Shown: positions 33,284-45,674 of the stretch, piece after piece | Numbering within the stretch: the stretch's first letter is position 1 | Layout: each line of letters starts with the position of its first letter | Source of the DNA: Lactuca virosa | Taxonomy: Eukaryota > Streptophyta > Magnoliopsida > Asterales > Asteraceae | Length of the DNA stretch: 64,000 bases | NCBI GenBank assembly: GCA_928212115.1 | Contig: CAKMRJ010005745.1 | Span: 73,443,434-73,507,433, forward strand | Direction of reading: 5' to 3' | Position numbers and translations under genes: made by a program | Notes under the pieces: generated by a model | The model's database searches: none | Told to the model about the DNA's origin: nothing | Seen by the model: the letters and a program-made list of their open reading frames with translations, nothing else

Positions 33284-33601
33284 GTGCTGCATTGCACCAG
33301 ATGCAACAGGAAGGGGCACACCTCCAGCAGTTGTAGGACCCTAGTCAAGTTTATCACTCCGACTACCAATGTTGGGACAAGTCCAACCTGTTACCTCTAT
33401 GGTAGTGTAGGACATTTCAAAAGAAATTGTCCTAAGGCTAAGGATGGCAAGGAAGCTCGCTTCGCAAAGACCCCGACCCAACACATCACTTCCACTACCG
33501 ATGTTAGCTTAGTTCAAGTGTGCGGTACATGTGGAGAAATGGGACATTTCAAAAGAGACTGCCCAACAGAGAAGAACAATGAGGAAACGAGAGGAGTCTG
33601 A
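33284..33601 (+). pseudogene. Gag zinc-knuckle fragment, array unit 1
   Basis: A 105-codon ORF with three knuckle positions: CTRCNRKGHTSSSC (intact CCHC), CYLYGSVGHFKRNC (second Cys is Tyr) and CGTCGEMGHFKRDC (intact). Just upstream a further cluster, CNKCNYHHHGACR, reads in the same frame from about 33245. Knuckles bind the element RNA during packaging. The Tyr change is shared by all four units, so the array grew from one already damaged copy. Confidence 0.85.
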
Positions 33602-34653
33602 CCTCAGGGAATGAGGAAGCATCAAAGAACCCTGCTATGTTTTGGTATGTTTTCGCAAACCCCAATAACTGCTCATAATCGTGATTAACTCCCACGTCCA
33701 AATTGAATCACGATGTTGTTATAAGATTTAAAGCACTAATGAGTAAATTATGATAGCTTAGTGAATACGTTAGGTTCGGTTGTAGTTATACCTGGCTTGT
33801 GTACACCAAACAATAAATAGAGAGATCTAGTAAGAACCATTTCATGAAAGTTCATAGCTTCAAAACATCAGAACCCTCATGTTAGTAGTAGCTGTTAACT
33901 TCGAGTCAAACACAGAAAACACCAGAGACATTCACTCAGGGGCATCAATGTTCTAACAAAGCGATCCTTCCAAACCAACTTAACGTGCGATTCTACGACG
34001 TCATCCTGTTTAGTCCGACTGAGTCCATGTTATACCAAACCCTGTTGTCTTAAATCATTTCATCGCAAAACTCTCGTCGCTCGTAACAGCAAACTAGATG
34101 AGAACTTCGAAAATTCATCTCTATTCGAAAACCGAAGGTATCCATGCGAAGAGTATGAATCAGAACCAGTGGGTACAATAGTGAAGATCCGCTGAAGCAT
34201 TTGGCGAGAGCCCGAATACAAGAAGGAGAGACTCACCTGTGTCTACCTTCGAGAAGTAATCCGTTTTCATGGTATACCTGTAATCATTACCTCCGACCGG
34301 GTTAGCTAGTTCACTTAGAGGACTTAGCAACATACATTCCGTCTTTCACGTGTCGAACCTAGATAAGTGCCTGTCCGATGAGACACTTGTGATTCCCCTC
34401 GATAATATCGATTTAAACGAGAGTCTACACTTCGTGTAGGAATCATTTGAACTCATGGACCAGAAAGTTCAAGAGCACGAAACGAACGTTGTATCCAGAT
34501 AGTGAAGGTTCATTGGGATACCAAACGAGAACTTGAATTCACTTGGGAGCACGAGAATCCAAGGAAACAGAAGTACCCCCATCTCTTTTAGGTCCACGAG
34601 TCGTATCGTTATTCTTGAATTTCGGGACGAAATTCCATCTAACGGGGGGATGA
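33602..34653 (+). pseudogene. Array unit 1: non-coding stretch, then integrase-tail remnant and polypurine tract
   Basis: From 33602 to about 34330 no domain is recognised. From about 34336 one frame reads VFHVSNLDKCLSDETLVIPLD, matching VFHIANLKKCL of element B pol. A stop follows, then a tail in another frame ending near 34590 with an EH...KQKYPHLF-type motif, the end of a chromodomain-bearing integrase. TTTCGGGACGAAATTCC and AACGGGGGGATGA (34641-34653) precede the next LTR piece. Confidence 0.7.
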
Positions 34654-35585
34654 TGTGACAACCCAAAATTTTTTGCCTTGTAACGCCAGTATAATCAACC
34701 TTAAGTCAGACTCACTCCAGCTATCATTCATCACTGTTTAGAGTCTGTTTAGGCGTTTTAAGCCTAGTTCATTCAAGGAAGGAGTGTTAGGATATAGCTG
34801 TTGAAGTTCAAACCATCAAACAAAGCCGTAAACTCCATCATGTGGAGTTTACGGCCGTAAACATGGAGTTTACGGCCGTAAACTCAACCATGGCCGTTAA
34901 CCCCTCCTATATATATCAGAGCACTTCATTCTTCTCATTCGTTTCCTTCCTTGGCTGAAATCTCCCCATTCTCTCTCAAGTATCAGCGAGACTTCACTCC
35001 CGATCTTCATCAAAGGGCCTCCAAAGTGTGAGTACTCTTCCTCTAACTAAGTTGTATGCTAGAAACACTTGATCTACACTTTGAAATCATCCAATTCTCA
35101 AGAACAAAAGGAGTTTACGGCCAAGAGCATCTCCCTTGGCCGTAAACCCCTATAAAGGTGCCATTTGAGCCTTAAACTCTTCCTAAGGCTTGGAATTGAG
35201 GCTAGAATACTCCCTTTGTTCTTTGCAAGACCTTGAATCATCACCAAACTCATCATCAAAGAGAGTTTACGGCCAGGAGTTTACACCTTGGCCGTAAACC
35301 CTTGTAGTTGTCATGATTTGGACCTTAAACACATCTAGACCTTTACTAACCATTGGAACACTTGAGCCTTTGAAACTCCCTGCCTTTAAGACCCAATAAG
35401 ACACCATTTGGTGAGTTTACAGCCATAGGGTTTATGGTATGGCCGTAAACACATCAACACCCTCCATTAAGTTGGTCTTTCTCATCCTTGTGTAGAGAAA
35501 TGGTCCCTCAAGATTCCCCAGCCTTCAAACACCCACTTATGCATCTTTGACCATGAGTTTATGGCCGTAAACACCCTTGGCCGTA
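34654..35585 (+). mobile_element. Partial LTR 1 in the array (LTR positions 1 to ~930)
   Basis: Begins exactly at the LTR start (TGTGACAACCC) after the polypurine tract, with both GTTTACGGCCGTAAAC palindromes and the TATA box, and breaks off at the AACACCAA junction. It could still act as a promoter reading into unit 2. Confidence 0.9.
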
Positions 35586-37029
35586 AACACCAACCATACC
35601 CTACTGTGGAAACCTCCCGCACTGCAACAAATGCAACTACCATCATCATGGAGTCTGTCGAGTGCTGCATTGCACCAGATGCAACAGGAAGGGGCACACC
35701 TCCAGCAGTTGTAGGACCCTAGTCAAGTTCATCACTCCGACTACCAATGTTGGGACAAGTCCAACCTGTTACCTCTATGGTAGTGTAGGATATTTCAAAA
35801 GAAATTATCCTAAGGCTAAGGATAGCAAGGAAGCTCGCTTCGCAAAGACCCCGACCCAACACATCACTTCCACTACCGATGTTAGCTTAGTTCAAGTGTG
35901 CGGTACATGTGGAGAAATGGGACATTTCAAAAGAGACTGCCCAACAGAGAAGAACAATGAGGAAACGGGAGGAGTCTGACCTCAGGGAATGAGGAAGCAT
36001 CAAAGAACCCTGCTATGTTTTGGGATGTTTTCGCAAACCCCAATAACTGCTCATAATCGTGACTAAATCCCTCGTCCAAATTGAATCACGATGTTCTTAT
36101 AAGATTTAAAGCACTAATGAGTAAATTATGATAGCTTAGTGAATACGTTAGGTTCAGTTGTAGTTATACCTGGCTTGTCTACACCAAACAATAATAGAGA
36201 GATCTAGTAAGAACCATTTCATGAAAGTTCATAGCTTCAAAACATCAGAACCCTCGTGTTAGTAGTACCTGTTAACTTCGAGTCAAACACAGAAAACACC
36301 AGAGACATTCACCCAGGGGCATCAATGTTCTAACAAAGCGATCCTTCCAAACCAACTTAACGCGCGATTCTACGATGTCATCCTGTTTAGTCCGACTGAG
36401 TCCATGTTATACCAAACCCCGTTGTCTTAAATCGTTTCATCGCAAAACTCTCGTCGCTCGTAACAGCAAACTAGATGAGAACTTCGAAAATTCATCTCTA
36501 TTCGAAAACCGAAGGTATCCATGCGAAGAGTATGAATCAGAACCAGTGGGTACAATAGTGAAGATCCGCTGAAGCATTTGGCGAGACCCGAATACAAGAA
36601 GGAGAGACTCACTTGTGTCTACCTTCGAGAAGTAATCCGTTTTCATGGTATACCTGTAATCATTACCTCCGACCGGGTTAGCTAGTTCACTTAGAGGACG
36701 TAGCAACATACATTCCGTCTTTCACGTGTCGAACCTAGATAAGTGCCTGTCCGATGAGACACTTGCGATTCCCCTCGATAATATCGATTTAAACGAGAGT
36801 CTACACTTCGTGTAGGAATCATTTGAACTCATGGACCAGAATGTTCAAGAGCACGAAACGAACGTCGTATCCGGATAGTGAAGGTTCATTGGGATACCAA
36901 ACGAGAACTTGAATTCACTTGGGAGCACGAGAATCCAAGGAAACAGAAGTACCCCCATCTCTTTTAGGTCAACGAGTCGTATCGTTATTCTTGAATTTCG
37001 GGACTAAATTCCATCTAATAGGGGGATGA
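35586..37029 (+). pseudogene. Array unit 2 interior: gag knuckles and integrase-tail remnant
   Basis: A near copy of 33208-34653. The knuckle ORF is 35662-35979, with the middle knuckle further damaged (YFKRNYP: His and last Cys lost). The integrase-tail remnant begins at about 36716, and the G-rich tract before the LTR is AATAGGGGGATGA. Confidence 0.88.
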
Positions 37030-37924
37030 TGTGACAACCCAAATTTTTTTTCCTTGCAACGCCAGTATAATCAACCTTAAGTCAGACTCACTCCTGCTAT
37101 CATTCAACACTGTTTAGAGTCTGTTTAGGCGTTTTAAGCCTAGTTCATTCAAGGAAGGAGTGTTACGATATAGCTGTTGAAGTTCAAACCATCAAACAAA
37201 GCCATAAACTCCATCATGTGGAGTTTACGGCCGTAAACTCAACCATGGCCGTTAACCCCTCCTATATATATGAGAGCACTTCATTCTTCTCATTCGTTTC
37301 CTTCCTTGGCTGAAATCTCCCGATTCTCCCTCAAATATCAGCGAGACTTCACTCCCGATCTTCATCAAAGGGCCTCCAAAGTGTGAGTACTCTTCCTCTA
37401 ACTAAGTTGTATGCTAGAAACACTTGATCTACACTTTGAAATCATCCAATTCTCAAGAACAAAAGGAGTTTATGGCCAAGAGCATCTCCCTTGGCCGTAA
37501 ACCCCTATAAAGGTGCCATTTGAGCTTTAAACTATTCCTAAGGCTTGGAATTGAGGCTAGAATACTCCCTTTGTTCCTTGCAAGACCTTGAATCATCACC
37601 AAACTCATCATCAAAGAGAGTTTACGGCCAGGAGTTTACACCTTGGCCGTAAACCCTTGTAGTTGTCATGATTTGGACCTTAAAGACATCTAGACCTTTA
37701 CTAACCATTGGAACACTTGAGCCTTTGAAACTCCCTGCCTTTAAGACCCAATAAGACACCATTTGGTGAGTTTACAGCCATAGGGTTTATGGTATGGCCG
37801 TAAACACCTCAACACCCTCCATTAAGTTGGTCTTTCTCATCCTTGTGTAGAGAAATGGTCCCTCAAGATTCCCCAGCCTTCAAACACCCACTCATGCATC
37901 TTTGACCATGAGTTTATGGTCGTA
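37030..37924 (+). mobile_element. Partial LTR 2 in the array
   Basis: As partial LTR 1 but 895 bp: only one GTTTACGGCCGTAAAC copy remains before the TATA box, and a second short stretch near the junction is missing. Confidence 0.9.
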
Positions 37925-39369
37925 AACACCAACCATACCCTACTATGGAAACCTCCCGCACTGCAACAAATGCAACTACTATCATCATGGAGTCTGTCGA
38001 GTGCTGCATTGCACCAGATGCAACAGGAAGGGGCACACCTCCAGTAGTTGTAGGACCCTAGTCAAGTTCATCACTCGGACTACCAATGTTGGGACAAGTC
38101 CAACCTGTTACCTCTATGGTAGTGTAGGATATTTCAAAAGAAATTATCCTAAGGCTAAGGATAGCAAGGAAGCTCGCTTCGCAAAGACCCCGACCCAACA
38201 CATCACTTCCACTACCGATGTTAGCTTAGTTCAAGTGTGCGGTACATGTGGAGAAATGGGACATTTCAAAAGAGACTGCCCAACAGAGAAGAACAATGAG
38301 GAAACGGGAGGAGTCTGACCTCAGGGAATGAGGAAGCATCAAAGAACCCTGCTATGTTTTGGTATGTTTTCGCAAACCCCAATAACTTCTCATAATCGTG
38401 ACTAAATCCCTCGTCCAAATTGAATCACGATGTTCTTATAAGATTTAAAGCACTAATGAGTAAATTATGATAGCTTAGTGAATACGTTAGGTTCAGTTGT
38501 AGTTATACCTGGCTTGTGTACACCAAACAATAATAGAGAGATCTAGTAAGAACCATTTCATGAAAGTTCATAGCTTCAAAACATCAGAACCCTCGTGTTA
38601 GTAGTACCTGTTAACTTCGAGTCAAACACAGAAAACACCAGAGACATTCACCCAGGGGCATCAATGTTCTAACAAAGCGATCCTTCCAAACCAACTTAAC
38701 GCGCGATTCTACGACGTCATCCTGTTTAGTCCGACTGAGTCCATGTTATACCAAACCCTATTGTCTTAAATCGTTTCATCGCAAAAGTCTCGTCGCTCGT
38801 AACAGCAAACTAGATGAGAACTTCGAAAATTCATCTCTATTGGAAAACCGAAGGTATCCATGCGAAGAGTATGAATCAGAACCAGTGGGTACAATAGTGA
38901 AGATCCGCTGAAACATTTGGCGAGAGCCCGAATACAAGAAGGAGAGACTCACCTGTGTCTACCTTCGAGAAGTAATCCGTTTTCATGGTATACCTGTAAT
39001 CATTACCTCCGACCGGGTTAGCTAGTTCACTTAGAGGACTTAGCAACATACATTCCGTCTTTCACGTGTCGAACCTAGATAAGTGCCTGTCCGATGAGAC
39101 ACTTGCGGTTCCCCTCGATAATATCGATTTAAACGAGAGTCTACACTTCGTGTAGGAATCATTTGAACTCATGGACCAGAAAGTTCAAGAGCACGAAACG
39201 AACGTCGTAACCGGATAGTGAAGGTTCATTGGGATACCAAACGAGAACTTGAATTCACTTGGGAGCACGAGAATCCAAGGAAACAGAAGTACCCCCATCT
39301 CTTTTAGGTCCACGAGTCATATCGTTATTCTTGAATTTCAATACGAAATTCCATCTAACGTGGGGATGA
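37925..39369 (+). pseudogene. Array unit 3 interior: gag knuckles and integrase-tail remnant
   Basis: Knuckle ORF 38001-38318, nearly identical to unit 2, including the YFKRNYP damage, so units 2 and 3 are closest to each other. Integrase-tail remnant from about 39056. Confidence 0.88.
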
Positions 39370-40301
39370 TGTGACAACCCAAAAATTTTTGCCTTGTAAC
39401 GCCAGTATAATCAACCTTAACTCAGACTCACTCCTGCTATCATTCAGCACTGTTTAGAGTCTGTTTAGGTGTTTTAAGCCTAGTTCATTCAAGGAAGGAG
39501 TGTTAGGATATAGCTGTTGAAGTTCAAACCATCAAACAAAGCCATAAACTCCATCATGTGGAGTTTACGGCCGTAAACAAGGAGTTTACGGCCGTAAACT
39601 CAACCATGGCCGTTAACCCCTCCTATATATATGAGAGCACTTCATTCTTCTCATTCGTTTCCTTCCTTGGCTGAAATCTCCCCATTCTCTCTCAAGTATC
39701 AGCGAGACTTCACTCCCGATCTTCATCAAAGGCCCTCCAAAGTGTGAGTACTCTTCCTCTAACTAAGTTGTATGCTAGAAACACTTGATCTACACTTTGA
39801 AATCATCCAATTCTCAAGAACAAAAGGAGTTTACGGCCAAGAGCATCTCCCTTTGCCGTAAACCCCTATAAAGGTGCCATTTGAGCCTTAAACTCTTCCT
39901 AAGGCTTGGATTTGAGGCTAGAATACTCCCTTTGTTCTTTGCAAGACCTTGAATCATCACCAAACTCATCATCAAAGAGAGTTTACGGCCAGGAGTTTAC
40001 ACCTTGGCCGTAAACCCTTGTAGTTGTCATGATTTGGACCTTAAACACATCTAGACCTTTACTAACCATTGGAACACCTGAGCCTTTGAAACTCCCTGCC
40101 TTTAAGACCCAATAAGACACCATTTTGTGAGTTTACAGCCATATGGTTTATGGTATGGCCGTAAACACCTCAACACCCTCCATTAAGTTGGTCTTTCTCA
40201 TCCTTGTGTAGAGAAATGGTCCCTCAAGATTCCCCAGCCTTCAAACACCCACTTATGCATCTTTGACCATGAGTTTATGGCCGTAAACACCCTTGGCCGT
40301 A
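39370..40301 (+). mobile_element. Partial LTR 3 in the array
   Basis: 932 bp, with both palindromes and the TATA box, ending at the AACACCAA junction like partial LTRs 1 and 2. Confidence 0.9.
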
Positions 40302-41441
40302 AACACCAACCATACCCTACTGTGGAAACCACCCGCACTGCAACAAATGCAACTACCATCATCATGGAGTCTGTCGAGTGCTGCATTGCACCAGATGCAA
40401 CAGGAAGGGGCACACCTCCAGTAGTTGTAGGACCCTAGTCAAGTTCATCACTCCGACTACCAATGTTGGGACAAGTCCAACCTGTTACCTCTATGGTAGT
40501 GTAGGACATTTCAAAAGAAATTATCCTAAGGCTAAGGATACCAAGGAAGCTCGCTTCGCAAAGACCCCGACCCAACACATCACTTCCACTACCGATGTTA
40601 GCTTAGTTCAAGTGTGCAGTACATGTAGAGAAATGGGACATTTCAAAAGAGACTGCCCAACAGAGAAGAACAATGAGGAAACGGGAGGAGTCTGACCTCA
40701 GGGAATGAGGAAGCATCAAAGAACCCTGCTATGTTTTGGTATGTTTTCGCAAACCCCAATAATTGCTCATAATCGTGATTAAATCCCTCGTCCAAATTGA
40801 ATCACGATGTTCTTATAAGATTTAAAGCACTAATGAGTAAATTATGATAGCTTAGTGAATACGTTAGGTTCAGTTGTAGTTATACCTGGCTTGTGTACAC
40901 CAAACAATAATAGAGAGATCTAGTAAGAACCATTTCATGAAAGTTCATAGCTTCAAAACATCAGAAACCTCGTGTTAGTAGTACCTGTTAACTTCGAGTC
41001 AAACACAGAAAACACCAGAGACATTCACCCAGGGGCATCAATGTTCTAACAAAGCGATCCTTCAAAACCAACATAACGCGCGATTCTACGACGTCATCCT
41101 GTTTAGTCCGACTGAGTCTATGTTATACCAAACCCTATTGTCTTAAATAGTTTGATCGCAAAACTCTCGTCGCTCGTAACAGCAAACTAGATGAGAACAT
41201 CGAAAATTCATCTCTCTTCGAAAACCGAAGGTATCCATGTGAAGAGTATGAATAAGGACCAGCAGGTACAATAGTGAAGATCCGCTGAAGCATTTGCCGA
41301 GAGCCCGAATACAAGAAGGAGAGACTCACCTGTGTCTACCTTCGAGAAGTAATTCGTTTTCATGGTATAACTGTAATCATTACCTCCGACCGGGTTAGCT
41401 AGTTCACTTAGAGGACTTAGCAACATACATTCCGTCTTTCA
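40302..41441 (+). pseudogene. Array unit 4 interior, cut by element B
   Basis: Knuckle ORF 40378-40695; the middle knuckle keeps His (HFKRNYP) and the third reads CSTCREMGHFKRDC. The integrase-tail remnant is split by element B at TTTCA (41437-41441) and resumes at 51784 within the VFHVSNL segment, continuing to the polypurine tract before 52094. Confidence 0.88.
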
Positions 41442-43427
41442 TGTGACATCCGCCTAAAATGGATTCGGGTCAACCCAACCCAATTGGAAATTTAATAAAC
41501 CCTACTCAAGATTACTTGACGCTAATAGGATCAAAACCCATGCAATACGATATAACTTGACGTTAATAGCAACATAGTATTGTACAACGTTATAACTTTA
41601 ACCAAAGTAAATTATGATACCATATTAAAAATAAAATCAAAGTATAATGCTCTAATTAAATTAAAAGAATCAAACTTGAATTCTCTAATTAAACTTCAAA
41701 TCAAAGTAGATTGTTATAATCAAATAATAACCTATCTTTTATAAAACTCCATTTTTATAAACTTTACATTAAATTTTATAAAACTCTATTTTTTATAAAC
41801 TTTACTTTAAATTTTATAAAACTCATATATTAATTATGTAAAAGATGCTTGTGTTAGTGGGAAATTATGAAGACCACCAAAAGCAAAAGGATTATTCTCA
41901 TGGTCTCCCACTCACACCTCCCATCCACTTTCCTTTCCTTTTTCTCCCAACACATTATTCTCTTCACCACTTAAATCTTCTCTATTCTTTCTCTCACTCT
42001 CAATCTCGAAATTTCCTCCAAGAATACTCATATTCCATCCAAGAACAATCTATTATACTCAAATCTTCATCCCTCTTGAAGCATTCATCAAGGTATGTTG
42101 TTAAAAGTTTCAAATTCATACAAGAAACAAATTAAATCCACCAAAATATCTAAAACTCATTTTTTTCATAAACCTGATTTTTCTCAGAATACCATCAATA
42201 AAATAAGAAGTTCTGGAAATTTTCAGAAAATAACTTATTTTTATTGAATTATCATAATTATTTCAATAAAGTAGGGCAATAATTCACATAAAATACTTGT
42301 TGCATTCATAAAATTCTGAGAAAATTCTGGGATGACCTGTATACTGATTAAACATGATATATGAAGTTTCATGCATTTATATTACTGTTTACTATTATTT
42401 ATGATTTTATTGATTAATTAATAATGAAATATATAAAAAATACTTCCCATAGTAACAAATATATGAAACTTATACACTGGGCTCTACATCATGTTATAAA
42501 ACTATGGTTAATTTTACAGATTTTTTGAGAATCATTTACTATTTTTCCCGAATTTTGTGTTGTTTAATCATTAAAATATTAAATAAATACTAAAACAGTT
42601 CAGAAAAATATACAAATTTTACAGTAATTCATATTGTATGAAATAATGATTTCCTAATAATTTCATAATTTTTCAATGCTGTTTACTATTTAAAACTATT
42701 TTCCTAAGTATTTAAGCATGTAAAAATGCATTTTAATGATTATTTCATATAAATAATTGTTAAAATCTATAAATAATTATAATTAGGCAAGTTATTATTT
42801 TAATAAGAAATTATTAAAATCTAGCCTAAATTGAAAATATAAACTAATTATGCAAAGTAAGTAATTCAATTTAAAATTCATTTAACAAATAAATACCTTA
42901 ATATTATAATCAAAATGAATTATTGTTAATTCATCTAATATAAGAATACGTGTCTAATTATTTGTATTAATACTTCATTCTTGTTTAGCAGTTCCTAAAC
43001 CAAAACTATTAATTATATTAGGTTCTACGCCATTTTGACCCGAATCGTCTATCGTACGACACACGCATTTCGTTTTGGGACTAAAGTGAGTAATCTACCC
43101 CATACTTTATAATTTTTCAATACTTTTGGGGTGTATCATGTGGTTCTAATATATTTCAACTTCATTTTATTGTTTTATCACAATTGAGACATTGTTGGGA
43201 CATTTATACGTGAGTCATTAATTGTATAACTATTGTTTGTTTACGCTACATGTACTTGTAGTGCATTACCATTTTTAGTCTAATCTCCATGACTATGCCC
43301 GTATTCTTGAGGTACGTATGGACAATAATAGCGCTATTGGGTTGACCACCCCGCCTTGGGACGCTAAGGTGATTGATCACACGTGGTTGAGTGTGTATGA
43401 TGATTAGATGCTCCATCCTGTATATAT

Positions 43428-43517
<90 letters not shown>

Positions 43518-43941
43518 GAGGACTTATTGTTGTTGTTATCAATTGTTAATCAATTTTTGATTTATAAACATTTATCTCAAATACAATTGTTTGGCGACTT
43601 CAAAAGAAAACAAATTTCAAATTATAAATGTTTCAACTTCACAATTTTCTCTACTAAAATTTGATTACTCACCAACTCTCGTAGTTGACCTGTTTTTACC
43701 CATGGTGCAGATTTGAAGAATGAAGAATGATGAAAAATAGGTTGCGCCTTAGAAATCCACAAGACAATTTAAATTTGATGTAATAAATGTTGTTCGTATT
43801 TGGATATGTATTTGTATGTTGTGGATCTTGTTTGCATACTTAGTACTTAATTGAATCTAATCATATTATAACATAGTTGTCATGAGACTTTGAACAATAT
43901 ATCACGCCTTGATCGATTCCGACAAGGATCGGGGTGTGACA
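41442..43941 (+). mobile_element. Element B 5' LTR and primer-binding site
   Basis: Starts TGTGACATCCGCC and ends GGGGTGTGACA. TGGTATCAGAGC follows at 43945-43956. A (TA)n tract occupies about 43424-43514. A 96-codon ORF (41845-42135) recurs at 49750-50040 and, on the minus strand, in element A at 7635-7925. The first ~100 bases differ from element A, whose LTR begins TGTGACAACCATC. Confidence 0.95.
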
Positions 43942-44767
43942 GATTGGTATCAGAGCCCTTGACTATAGGGAATTAGGTTAATTGCCTTGACCTAGTCTAT
44001 AGCCTCTAGGGTCCTCTCGTATGCTAGTTTATAAAATGCACACACAACTGTATGCAATTCGCACTTAGAAAATCCTAGGAATACCTTTGTGTGTTAATTG
44101 CTCCCTTATGTGCATACGTATTACTCCTGACACTTATATGTGTGCATACACTTGTGAATATTCTCCACTTTCTTTGAAAATAACACGCATACTCAAGTTG
44201 TTTAACAAAATGTATATACATATATGTATTCCTTAGAGCTCATAGGAAATTCAAAGTCATCCACTCTAGTTGGGTGGGATCATAGTAATGGACGCGTAGT
44301 AACTGGAAGGGGGAGGTGCCGGTAGCCTGAAAGTCCTGACTAGGTAAGCATTCGTATACATCCCAATCAATCGAGGGACCAGTTTGCTTATCTGGGGACC
44401 AAAGGCGAGAGTTCCCAAACCTATAGGCCAAAGCGCGTCATTCACATTACTTTTGAGCCATCAAAATACCCGACCTTATCAAACGTATCCGAAAGGATAC
44501 ACTCCAAAATGGCCAACTCATTGGACTATTAAGTTCCCTAATGGGCCTAGAAGTGGGAAAGAAATGTGAAAACTTAGTTTTGTGGGGGCCCACGCAAGTG
44601 CTACATGTTTCACATTTAGTAACCATGGAAAGCCCAAAAGGTGCCCAACACTCCTAACCATGGCCCAACAAGTGTTTTACAATTATTTTACCCAACAATG
44701 TCTAAAAACTTTATTTCCATAATCAATTTACAAATAACTCACAAGTCCATATGCGTGTTTCTCGTAG
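43942..44767 (+). mobile_element. Element B leader
   Basis: 826 bp between the LTR and the gag ATG, matching 5028-5863 of element A on the other strand. ORFs here (44384-44569 and, on the minus strand, 44240-44431) also recur in A and are probably not translated. Confidence 0.85.
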
Positions 44768-45674
44768 ATGGCATTACGACCCCCATACGCTGCTCGCAAC
44801 AACAGAAGGCTAGCTGCCCTGGTCGCCAAGGAGGTAGCAAACGTCATCCCAACAATTGCAACCCAACTTCATTCTCTTCAGCCACAAGCTCCAGCAACAA
44901 CTCCTCGTTGCTCGTTCAAGCACTTTCGTAACTGCAATCCGCCTTACTTCAAAGGCACCGATGGTGCCACCGCACTCCTCACATGGATTGAAGAAATGGA
45001 GAGTACTTTCATCCATAGCGAGTGTCCTGAGGACCTGATGGTCCGTCATGCTACAGGGTGCCTCCTAGGTCATGCTCTCACATGGTGGAACCTAGAAAAA
45101 CGGGCAAAGGGAGAGGTTGTTGCCTTGGGAATGACCTGGTCAAAACTAAAAGAACGCATGATGGAGAAGTTCTGCCCTGACAGCGAATTGCAAACTCTCG
45201 AGGATGAATTCTGGAATCTGAAACAGGAGGGAGGCGACAACGCGACCTACACCAATAGATTCCATGATCTCTCGAGACTCCTACCTCACATGGTTCAACC
45301 TATGAAAACTGCAATACGCCGCTACATCAAAGGGTTACCACGCCAGATCCGTGATTCGGTGACCAGCAGCAGGCCATCTACCCTAGAATCGCCATTGAAA
45401 TAGCAGGTCAACTCAACGAGGACAATGTGAACGATGGTGTCCTCCCACGCAAGGGTTCAAAGGTGTCAACTGAAAAGTCGACCCCTGAGACCCCCCAAAT
45501 TGTCAAGTCCGAGTCCTCCCACCGACATGACAAAAAGAAGCGGAAAAGTCATCACCACAACCATGCTGTTATTACCCCTGCTACTCCTATCACCCAAGTC
45601 ACCCCACCAGCCCAACCAAATAAAAAGCCGTATACCGGACCTCACCCCTCTGTAACCACTGTAACTATCACCAT
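44768..45674 (+). pseudogene. Element B gag, in three frames
   Basis: ORF 44768-45403 (211 codons) begins MALRPPYAARNNRRLAAL and holds the gag core (NCNPPYFKGTDGATALLTWIEEM, GHALTWWNLEKRA). Near 45385-45400 the sense shifts to a second frame that continues through 45427-45678 (NDGVLPRKGSK...). Before 45648 it shifts again into the pol frame, where cysteine-histidine clusters continue. Two small indels therefore separate gag from pol. Unless these are programmed shifts, which is unlikely twice in one gene, this copy makes a truncated Gag. Confidence 0.85.

Noticed and set aside
33208..40700. Regular repeats that could suggest a CRISPR-like or protein-repeat array
   Set aside because: The units are 2.3-2.4 kb and made of LTR plus gypsy interior; no short repeats with unique spacers.
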